Source: Planctomycetaceae bacterium
Lineage (GTDB): Bacteria; Planctomycetota; Planctomycetia; Pirellulales; Thermoguttaceae
NCBI GenBank assembly: GCA_009778035.1
Contig: WRKP01000022.1
Location: 1 to 37,880, forward strand
Reading direction: 5' to 3'
Length of the DNA: 37,880 bases
Shown: in pieces, positions 31,655 to 37,880 of the stretch
Position numbering within the stretch: position 1 is the first letter of the stretch
How the letters are laid out: each line of letters begins with the position of its first letter
Translations under genes and position numbers: made by a program
Notes under the pieces: generated by a model
The model's database searches: none
The model's input: only the letters and a program-made list of their open reading frames with translations
Told to the model about the DNA's origin: nothing

Positions 31655-33847
31655 ATGAACAGAGTCCGTTTTATTTTCGCGATTCACAACCATCAGCCCA
31701 TCGGGAACTTCGGGCACGTTTTGGAACAAGCCTATCAGGAAAGTTATCTGCCCTTTCTTGATGTTTTCGAAGGATACAATGCCATAAAACTGACGCTCCA
31801 TACCAGCGGCTCCCTCGTCGAATGGCTTGCCGAAGTGCATCCCGAATACCTCGATCGCATTGCCGTACTCGTCCGCCAACACCGTATCGAAATCGTCGGC
31901 GGGCCCTTCTTTGAACCCATCCTGGCGATGCTCCCCTCACGCGACCGCATCGGCCAAATCGAAATGTACTCCGATTGGCTTAAAAAACGGCTCGGGGCCA
32001 ACATTGCCGGACTCTGGATTCCCGAACGCGTTTGGGAACAAAGTTATGTCCGCGACCTTGCCGATGCGGGAATGCGGTATACCATTCTTGATGACTCGCA
32101 TCTTCGCTGTGCCGGTATCAAAACCAATGCACTCCATCGGCACTATCTGACCGAAGACGACGGCAGAACTCTTAATGTCTTTCCCGGCAGCGAGAAATTG
32201 CGGTATTTGATCCCCTTCGGCCCCGTCGAAGATACCCTCGAATACTTCCGGGAAGTGGCCCAAAAATACCCGCAAGCCGTTCTCGTTCACGGCGACGACG
32301 GCGAGAAATTCGGGGCCTGGCCGGATACCTACAAACACGTCTATGAAGAGAAATGGCTGCACCGGTTTTTCGATTTGCTCTCCGAAAACAGCGATTGGCT
32401 CGTAACCACCACGCCGTCGGAAGTCATTGATTCGACGCCGCCGCTCGGGAAAGTCTATATCCCCGACGGGAGTTACCGCGAAATGACTGAATGGTCGCTC
32501 GAGCCCGAACAACAAATCGAAATCGAAAAATTACGGCAAAATCTCGAACACGACGACCAGGCTGCCGTGATCAATCAATTCATCCGCGGCGGATTCTGGC
32601 GCAATTTCAAGATTCGCTATCCCGAATCCGACGAAATGTATTGCCGAATGATGAGCGTCAGTGCCCGATTGCACAAATCTATGCAGGAAGGCTGGAACGG
32701 CAGCGATATTGAGTTGGCCCGGGAAGCACTTTACCGAAGCCAATGCAACTGCGGATACTGGCACGGCGCATTCGGCGGCGTGTATCTGCCGCATCTTCGC
32801 AATGCCGTCTATCAGGAACTCATCAAAGCGGATAACTTGATTGATGCCGCAATGGACCGCCAAGGGAATTGGGTCGAATCGCAAACGGCCGACTTCAATT
32901 TCGACGGCAAAAACGAAGTTCGGCTATCGAACAATTTCCTGAATCTGTTCGTCGTACCGCACCGCGGCGGCATGATGTACGAATTGGATGTTAAGTCGAT
33001 TGCGCATAACCTTTTGGCAACGATTACCCGTCGGCCCGAAGCGTATCACCAAAAGATTTTCCATCGGCATGACCCCAATTTTGACCCGCAGGGCCGCATC
33101 ATCTGCAAGCAAGAAGGCCTCGAACGCCGGATGCAGTATGATTGGTATCCCCGAAAGAGTTTGATCGACATTTTTTACGGTTACGATGCGACTTTTGACG
33201 AGGTTCGTCAGGGCCGCGTTGAGCAGCACGGCAACTTTATCCATTCGGAATACGATGCCGTCATCCGCAAGAAGCCAGGCCGGATTCAGATCCTGATGTC
33301 GCAGGAATCGACGGCATACGGGGCGCCGATTCGCATCGACAAGGGAGTCACCTTGAGCGAAGGGAGCAATGTCATCGAGATTTCGTACCGTTTGAGCCAA
33401 CTGCCGAAGGATTACCAGATTCATTTTGCGGTGGAGTTGAATTTTTCGGGCATGCCGGGCGGCGTGGAGAATCGGTATTTTCACGGAGCCGGCGGGCCCA
33501 AAGGCCAGTGGTTCGGCAACTTGAGCACGAATTTGGACCTGACGGACGGTACGGAAATCGGGATGTATGACGATTGGCTCGGGTTGGATGTTCGTCTGCG
33601 GACGAACCGAGCGACGGATTTTTATGCGTTCCCGGTCGAAACGGTGAGCCAATCCGTGGAGGGCTTTGAGTTGGTGCATCAGTCGGTGGCCGTTCAACCG
33701 CATTGGCGTTTTGTCGCGGATGGCTCGGGCGTATGGTCGGTCGATATGCACATCGAGGTGGATTCATCGGTTGCGGAGCATCGGGAATTGGCGGCACATG
33801 CCCTGCTCAAAGATGCCGCCAAGGTGCTGATGGAAGGTGCGTTTTAG
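31655..33847 (+). CDS. GH57 4-alpha-glucanotransferase-type enzyme
   Basis: 730 aa. Family GH57 motifs: 'FAIHNHQPIGNFGHVLEQAY' (motif 1), 'VGGPFFEPIL' (motif 2), 'GLWIPERVWEQS' with nucleophile E124 (motif 3), 'VLVHGDDGEKFGAWPDTY' with D214/D215 (motif 4). These positions nearly match the known catalytic pair E123/D214 of the Thermococcus litoralis glucanotransferase, which supports the ATG at 31655. The C-terminal half is beta-rich, as in that enzyme ('QTADFNFDGKNEVRLSNNFL', 'GGMMYELDVKSIAHNL'). It probably remodels glycogen or maltodextrin. An ATG at 31568 overlapping the ribF stop would add 29 residues read through a C9 run; those residues do not look like the family. Confidence 0.9.
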   Translation: MNRVRFIFAIHNHQPIGNFGHVLEQAYQESYLPFLDVFEGYNAIKLTLHTSGSLVEWLAEVHPEYLDRIAVLVRQHRIEIVGGPFFEPILAMLPSRDRIGQIEMYSDWLKKRLGANIAGLWIPERVWEQSYVRDLADAGMRYTILDDSHLRCAGIKTNALHRHYLTEDDGRTLNVFPGSEKLRYLIPFGPVEDTLEYFREVAQKYPQAVLVHGDDGEKFGAWPDTYKHVYEEKWLHRFFDLLSENSDWLVTTTPSEVIDSTPPLGKVYIPDGSYREMTEWSLEPEQQIEIEKLRQNLEHDDQAAVINQFIRGGFWRNFKIRYPESDEMYCRMMSVSARLHKSMQEGWNGSDIELAREALYRSQCNCGYWHGAFGGVYLPHLRNAVYQELIKADNLIDAAMDRQGNWVESQTADFNFDGKNEVRLSNNFLNLFVVPHRGGMMYELDVKSIAHNLLATITRRPEAYHQKIFHRHDPNFDPQGRIICKQEGLERRMQYDWYPRKSLIDIFYGYDATFDEVRQGRVEQHGNFIHSEYDAVIRKKPGRIQILMSQESTAYGAPIRIDKGVTLSEGSNVIEISYRLSQLPKDYQIHFAVELNFSGMPGGVENRYFHGAGGPKGQWFGNLSTNLDLTDGTEIGMYDDWLGLDVRLRTNRATDFYAFPVETVSQSVEGFELVHQSVAVQPHWRFVADGSGVWSVDMHIEVDSSVAEHRELAAHALLKDAAKVLMEGAF

Positions 33848-33867
33848 TGCGATTCGCCTCTGCATCG

Positions 33868-33983
33868 CTATTCCGGCGAAAGCATCGCCATTTCGGGAAA
33901 GCATCGTCATTCCGGCGAAAGCCGGAACCCAGCCATTGCGTGCGATGCCAGTTCCTCTGGGTTCCGGCTTTCGCCGGAATGAC
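33868..33983. repeat. Family 3 repeat with tandem left-arm fragments
   Basis: The full copy at 33905-33983 (CGTCATTCCGGCGAAAGCCG at the left, GGCTTTCGCCGGAATGACA at the right) is preceded by two shortened arms (TATTCCGGCGAAAGCATCG, CATTTCGGGAAAGCATCG). It lies between the GH57 gene and scpB. A TATACC (34025-34030) 7 bases before the scpB ATG is a possible -10 box. Confidence 0.8.
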
Positions 33984-34037
33984 ACGTGAGGGGCAAGTTC
34001 CCCTTCGCGCAAATCCGTTTTTTCTATACCATACGGG

Positions 34038-34865
34038 ATGCGGGAAGAACACGATGTTACGCCACAAAACCTGTTTCCCGGAGCGGTTGGGTTTGAAGAG
34101 CACTTCGATCTGGATGAGGATGACGATGCCGACGTCGGCAACATTCTCTCCTTCGAGTCCCTTCGCAAAGCCTTTGCGACGCTCGAATCTGCCGAGTCGG
34201 AACTCGGGCAAACGATTCCCGAAATCAAACTTTCGGCGGGCAAAGAACCCGAAGCGAGCGAACTGCCCGATTATGAAATCGAAGATGTCTCCGAACTGGA
34301 ACATGATGCGCCGGTTCAGAATCCCGACGCCCCCGTCAGCGTTGCGGCTCGGCTCGAAACCGTCGTTGAGGCAATCCTGTTCGTCGGCAACCGCGAAAGT
34401 CGGCCAATTCCTGCGGAGCACATTGCCGCCAAGTTGCGAAATGTCTGTGCCGAAGAAGTGGACCAAACTGTCGCGTCGCTCAATACGGCTTACGCGAAAC
34501 GGAATTGTCCGTACACCATCATTTTCGACAGCGGCGGGTATCAGATGATCCTCCGGCCCGAATTCGAGTCCGTCCGCTCCAATTTCTACGGCAAAGTCCG
34601 CGAAGCCCGACTCTCCCAGCAGGCCATCGACACGCTGGCTATCGTTGCCTGCCGCCAGCCGACTACGGCGGAGGAAATTCAAAAACTCCGTCGGCAATCG
34701 AGTTCGGCAATTTTGAATCAACTTGTCCGGCGTAATCTTTTAAGAATTACCCGAACGGTGCAGGACAAAAAAAGCATCGTGCATTACCACACTACGGAAC
34801 GGTTTTTGGAATTGCTTCGCATTCAATCGCTCGATGATATACAGGCCATGCTCCGCGAGCGTTAG
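34038..34865 (+). CDS. scpB: Segregation and condensation protein B
   Basis: 275 aa. ScpB forms the condensin-like complex with SMC and ScpA. The winged-helix core begins near residue 107 ('ARLETVVEAILFVGNRESRP', 'YTIIFDSGGYQMILRPEFES', 'ARLSQQAIDTLAIVACRQPT', 'AEEIQKLRRQSSSAILNQLV', 'YHTTERFLELLRIQSLDDI'). The first ~100 residues form a very acidic, probably disordered extension ('FDLDEDDDADVG', 'DYEIEDVSELEHD') not found in the short E. coli-size homologues. No scpA nearby. The start has no ribosome site. Confidence 0.92.
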   Translation: MREEHDVTPQNLFPGAVGFEEHFDLDEDDDADVGNILSFESLRKAFATLESAESELGQTIPEIKLSAGKEPEASELPDYEIEDVSELEHDAPVQNPDAPVSVAARLETVVEAILFVGNRESRPIPAEHIAAKLRNVCAEEVDQTVASLNTAYAKRNCPYTIIFDSGGYQMILRPEFESVRSNFYGKVREARLSQQAIDTLAIVACRQPTTAEEIQKLRRQSSSAILNQLVRRNLLRITRTVQDKKSIVHYHTTERFLELLRIQSLDDIQAMLRER

Positions 34866-34867
34866 AG

Positions 34868-35026
34868 GAGGTAGGCGGCAAATTGGTAGGCAGTCGAAAA
34901 GGTAGGCGACAAATTGGTAGGCAGTCGACCGCCGGGCGACTGCGTCGGCGATAGCCGACTGAAAACGTGTTTGGTTGGAAGTGCGGAGTACCGCACGCAG
35001 TCGCCCGGCGGTCGACTGCCTACCTT
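34868..35026. repeat. Family 2 repeat, inverted orientation, with duplicated left end
   Basis: AGGTAGGCGGCAAATTGGTA is nearly repeated at 34902-34922 before the long arm (GTAGGCAGTCGACCGCCGGG). The centre holds GTGCGGAGTACCGCAC; the right arm is CGGCGGTCGACTGCCTACCT. Lies between convergent scpB and the HEAT-repeat gene and may serve as a terminator. Confidence 0.8.
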
Positions 35027-35051
35027 TTCGCCGACGATGCCTCGGCCGCAC

Positions 35052-36470
35052 CTATCGGCCAGCGAGCCGATGAGCCAAATTGACAATCCGCACGTCGCTG
35101 TCCCGTTTGCCCCGCTCAATCAAAAGTTGCCGTAATGCCGGATCGCCCGTCGTTGCTAAAAACGATGCCGTCCGATAACGCACCTCATTGTCGGGATCAT
35201 TAAGCAATACCGTCAGCCACACTGCCGGTTGCACATTTTGCGTTTGCGGCAACATCGCGACGATTTCCTGCCGAACCGCCGGTACCGGATGATAAAGCCG
35301 CCACGCTAATCTTAAATGCGGTTCCTGAAAACCATCCCGCGACACCAAAATCCGCCGCGCTTCCTCGACGTAACCCGGCTCGGGATGATGCAGTAGCCGC
35401 ATCAGTTGCACTGCCGACAAATGAGCAATACGCTCCCTCGGCAAATCCCGAAGTTCCGCCGTGAGAAAATCGTCCAAACCAAACGCTCCGCCCAAATCGG
35501 ACAGCAGTTGATGGCGGTATTCTTGCGAAATGTCGGGAGTCTGCGTATGGTTTTCGGAAAAATTTTGAGCAAACTTTTGCTCAATTTCCGCGGTGAATGC
35601 CGACGGCGGTACGGCATTCGCCCCCCAGCCGAAATCTCCCGCCGCGTTTCTCGCAACGCTCGATGCCGACGATTCCTGATGGTTTTGCTGCGCTCGCTGA
35701 TATGCCAAAAGCCGATCCGACCGCGTTACCGTGAATGGATTGACACTCGGTGCATTCGCGAGCAGGGCCTCATTGTGTCCCTCTTGCCGAGCGGACGTCG
35801 GGACGAAGGGTTGTCCATTCGACGCAAGCAAGACAGGCCGTTCCGTCCGCTGGTTCAATGCGGCAATCGAAGCCGTTTGCGGCGAAAAGTTGTCGCTTGC
35901 CGAATCATTCCGCCGCTGCCGAATGCTTTCGAGTTTATCCATAATCTGTCCGCAGTAAACGATGACTTCGTGCCGATCGGCCGCAGAGGCCTCCGACGCG
36001 GAGGCTATTTCGCGAATTTGCATCATGCGATCGACGAATTGCATTGTTTCGGTTTGCCCGACGTGGGAAAACCGATGGCAGGATTTCAGCAGGGCTTCCG
36101 CGAAAATGCGAAAATGGTGTTCCCGATTTTCGGATTCCTGCCAGTGGTCGAATTGATGTTGCAGGACGCGGAGGCAGTCCGAAAAGACGTCTTCGCGTTT
36201 AGAGGCGAGTCCTTTGACGAGTCCAGGCACGCCGGCATCGCCCATTTGGAGCAGGATATGGATGATTTGCGGCAACTCGGACGCATCGCAGGTTTCGAGT
36301 TTTTGGGCGTAGAATCGAGCGAGTCGATCGGGCGACTTTTGAACTTGTTGGACGGCAACGAGGGCGAGCAGGAGGGTCATGGGAACGACGAGTCCCCAGG
36401 GCGAGAGGAGGAACTGGTTGAGTAGTTTTCCGGCAATGGCGAACGGCCCGACGAGTATCATTTTGAGCAT
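35052..36470 (-). CDS. Membrane-anchored HEAT-repeat protein
   Basis: 472 aa. One N-terminal membrane segment at about 28-46 (PWGLVVPMTLLLALVAVQQV). Then helical repeats: 'ELPQIIHILLQMGDAGVPGL' near the N-terminus and a C-terminal HEAT array ('LSAVQLMRLLHHPEPGYVEE', 'RLYHPVPAVRQEIVAML', 'LLNDPDNEVRYRTASFLATT', 'RQLLIERGKRDSDVRIV'). Between them is a low-complexity Gln/Asn/Ser-rich linker (roughly 185-310). No enzymatic motif; probably a protein-binding scaffold at the membrane. The ATG at 36470 lies 8 bases after the -10 box; a TTG three codons upstream overlaps that box. Confidence 0.75.
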   Translation of the reverse strand: MLKMILVGPFAIAGKLLNQFLLSPWGLVVPMTLLLALVAVQQVQKSPDRLARFYAQKLETCDASELPQIIHILLQMGDAGVPGLVKGLASKREDVFSDCLRVLQHQFDHWQESENREHHFRIFAEALLKSCHRFSHVGQTETMQFVDRMMQIREIASASEASAADRHEVIVYCGQIMDKLESIRQRRNDSASDNFSPQTASIAALNQRTERPVLLASNGQPFVPTSARQEGHNEALLANAPSVNPFTVTRSDRLLAYQRAQQNHQESSASSVARNAAGDFGWGANAVPPSAFTAEIEQKFAQNFSENHTQTPDISQEYRHQLLSDLGGAFGLDDFLTAELRDLPRERIAHLSAVQLMRLLHHPEPGYVEEARRILVSRDGFQEPHLRLAWRLYHPVPAVRQEIVAMLPQTQNVQPAVWLTVLLNDPDNEVRYRTASFLATTGDPALRQLLIERGKRDSDVRIVNLAHRLAGR

Positions 36471-36478
36471 ACGGCGCA

Positions 36479-36507
36479 AGGATAGGATTTCTCGGCAATC
36501 GGGTCAA
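36479..36507 (-). promoter_or_regulatory. Promoter of the HEAT-repeat gene, leaderless geometry
   Basis: Minus-strand TTGACC (36502-36507), 17 bp, TATCCT (36479-36484), then 8 bases to the ATG at 36470. Confidence 0.6.
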
Positions 36508-36543
36508 GATTGATTTTCTTGCGTCCTTCGCTAACCCTGCCCC

Positions 36544-37128
36544 TTAACCCTGGCCTTTGTAAATCAACGTCAAAATTTCCGCCCGACTCGACGGATGTTT
36601 GAGAAATCCACCGCGAAGTGCCGACGTCACACACAGCGAACCCGGCTTCCGCACGCCACGCAACGTCATACACGTATGCTCCGCTTCGACAACAACCGCA
36701 ACCGCCTTCGCCTGCAATTCCTTGAACAATAATTCGGCAATGTCTTCAGTCAAACGCTCCTGAACCTGCGGACGATGCGAAAAAACTTCGATTACCCGAG
36801 CCAATTTGCTCAAGCCAATCACGCGGCCGTCGGGAATGTAGCCGATGTGAATCTTCCCCATAAACGGCATCAGGTGATGCTCGCAAATGCTGTTAAAACT
36901 GATGTCGCGAACCAGCACGATTTCGTTGTAATTTTCGCTGAAAAACTTTTTCGTGTAGGTCGTCGGGTCTTCGTGCAGTCCGCTGAAGAGTTCCTGATAC
37001 ATTCGGGCGACTCGTTGCGGTGTTTCCCGTAGGCCTTCTCTGTCGGGATCTTCTCCGAGGGCGAAAAGAATTTCCCGAACGGCGGCTTCGATGCGTTTTT
37101 TGTCGATGCAATTTTTCTTGGCAGGCAT
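36544..37128 (-). CDS. folE: GTP cyclohydrolase I
   Basis: 194 aa. It converts GTP to dihydroneopterin triphosphate, the first step of folate synthesis. The zinc ligands are in '[20 protein letters not shown]' and '[17 protein letters not shown]'; '[20 protein letters not shown]' and 'SALRGGF' complete the signature. Start [14 protein letters not shown] at 37128, about 43 bp downstream of the -10 box. It lies 73 bp upstream of the HEAT-repeat gene on the same strand. Together with ribBA, two GTP-opening enzymes of different pathways are in the window. Confidence 0.96.
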   Translation of the reverse strand: MPAKKNCIDKKRIEAAVREILFALGEDPDREGLRETPQRVARMYQELFSGLHEDPTTYTKKFFSENYNEIVLVRDISFNSICEHHLMPFMGKIHIGYIPDGRVIGLSKLARVIEVFSHRPQVQERLTEDIAELLFKELQAKAVAVVVEAEHTCMTLRGVRKPGSLCVTSALRGGFLKHPSSRAEILTLIYKGQG

Positions 37129-37134
37129 AGTTTT

Positions 37135-37162
37135 TTGGGTAACACCGCTTGGATAACACCGC
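37135..37162 (-). repeat. Tandem 14-bp repeat in the folE leader
   Basis: On the minus strand GCGGTGTTATCCAA is followed directly by GCGGTGTTACCCAA (one mismatch). It lies between the -10 box and the start codon of folE, so in the 5' UTR. It could be a binding site or a chance duplication. Confidence 0.5.
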
Positions 37163-37171
37163 ATTGCTTAT

Positions 37172-37200
37172 TTTATAGCACCGAGCGGCATTGCGGTCAA
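37172..37200 (-). promoter_or_regulatory. Promoter of folE
   Basis: Minus-strand TTGACC (37195-37200), 17 bp, TATAAA (37172-37177). Leader about 37 nt. Confidence 0.6.
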
Positions 37201-37335
37201 GAGAGCGCCTCCCAAATTGGTTAGGAATCGTCAAAAAATCGCCGACGGTGTCCGGTTTAGAGTGCTGATCCGTATATTTTTCGCGTGAATCATTGTAGAA
37301 TAACCGTTGCCTGACCAAACGCCGAACCAGAAATC

Positions 37336-37880
37336 ATGGCGAAAAATGCCTCCAAAAATACACTGTACACGAACGACAACTTATACGTCTTATCGGGCCT
37401 CAACAGCGAAATCGTTGACCTGATCTATCTCGATCCGCCATTCAATAAAAACCAAATGTTTTCCGCTCCCATCGGAAGCAAAGCCGCCGGGGCGAGTTTT
37501 AAGGACATGTGGACCTGGAATGACGTCGATGAATACTATCTCGACACGCTTGCAGTGCAGTTTCCATCGTTGGCAAGGTATATTGCCAGCGTTGGCGAAG
37601 TGCATAGCAAGCCGATGATGGCATATCTGACTTATATGGCACAGCGGATAGTAGAAATGCACCGCGTATTAAAAGATACGGGTTCGCTTTATCTGCATTG
37701 CGATCCGACGGCGAGCCATTATTTGAAGCATTTGCTGGACAGCGTGTTTGGTAAAAATAATTTCCGCAATGAGATAATATGGCATTACAAAACAACGCTC
37801 AAAGTGTCTTCGCACCATTTAGGAAGAGATCATGACACTATTTTTCATTACGCAAAGAGTAACTTACATACGATTTCACC
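37336..37880 (+). CDS. DNA methyltransferase, N-terminal part (cut by window end)
   Basis: 181 codons visible, open at the right edge. It begins MAKNASKNTLYTNDNLYVLS, then 'VDLIYLDPPFNKNQMF', the D-P-P-F motif IV of N4-cytosine/N6-adenine methyltransferases. Further on come 'MAYLTYMAQRIVEMHRVLKD' and 'TGSLYLHCDPTASHYLKHLL', then 'FRNEIIWHY'. Motif IV at the N-terminus indicates the beta-class order (catalytic motif before SAM-binding motif), as in type III Mod subunits and solitary methyltransferases. Which applies cannot be decided because any nuclease partner would lie outside the window. Confidence 0.85.
   Translation, partial: MAKNASKNTLYTNDNLYVLSGLNSEIVDLIYLDPPFNKNQMFSAPIGSKAAGASFKDMWTWNDVDEYYLDTLAVQFPSLARYIASVGEVHSKPMMAYLTYMAQRIVEMHRVLKDTGSLYLHCDPTASHYLKHLLDSVFGKNNFRNEIIWHYKTTLKVSSHHLGRDHDTIFHYAKSNLHTIS

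Overview
This window looks like chromosome from a planctomycete, probably of the Pirellulales type. The lineage call is inference from gene content and style; I ran no database search. Pointers are a 190-aa excisionase-type HTH plus degenerate receiver protein, a small Tyr-rich secreted protein built on 'YHYPYVYYP', PQQ-type beta-propellers, a formylglycine-enzyme fold protein without its cysteines, large secreted alpha-solenoid proteins, scattered single housekeeping genes, and very few Shine-Dalgarno sequences. Base composition is moderate to GC-rich and intergenic DNA is full of palindromic repeats.

Layout, left to right. 1-96: start of an unrecognised gene running off the left edge, with long G and C runs. 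0.3-4.2 kb: a divergent pair (GH10-like protein / holA), a small secreted protein and rsmE. 4.2-6.6 kb, minus strand: ribBA, a ComEA-like helix-hairpin-helix protein and adk. 6.7-8.8 kb: hisA and a membrane-anchored SUMF1-fold protein. 8.9-14.5 kb: two PQQ-like propeller proteins, a BamD-like lipoprotein and hemC. 14.7-25.7 kb is the accessory-looking part: a terminase small-subunit-like gene and a DEDD exonuclease (minus strand), an HTH-receiver gene with a long structured leader and a possible 32-aa downstream gene, two very large secreted proteins (1268 and 921 aa), and a complete terminase large subunit with no other phage genes nearby. 25.8-31.6 kb: translation and cofactor genes (lysS, rplX and rplN away from the usual spc operon, an ECF sigma factor, rplM-rpsI, ribF). 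31.6-37.1 kb: a GH57 glucanotransferase, scpB, a HEAT-repeat membrane protein and folE. 37.3 kb to the end: the start of a DNA methyltransferase.

Three repeat families fill the gaps: family 1 (arms with CCGGGGGCGTTAGCCCCCGG and GCGCAAGAGC), family 2 (AGGTAGGTTGCCGACCGCC and its inverse) and family 3 (GTCATTCCGGC and its inverse). They lie between genes, nest in each other, supply the stop codons and last residues of several genes, and in one case supply a -35 box.

Many genes have a sigma70-like promoter (TTGNNN, 16-17 bp, TANNNT) whose -10 box ends only 6-10 bases before the start codon, so leaderless mRNAs look common here. This pattern also decides several start codons, for example a GTG start for the exonuclease.
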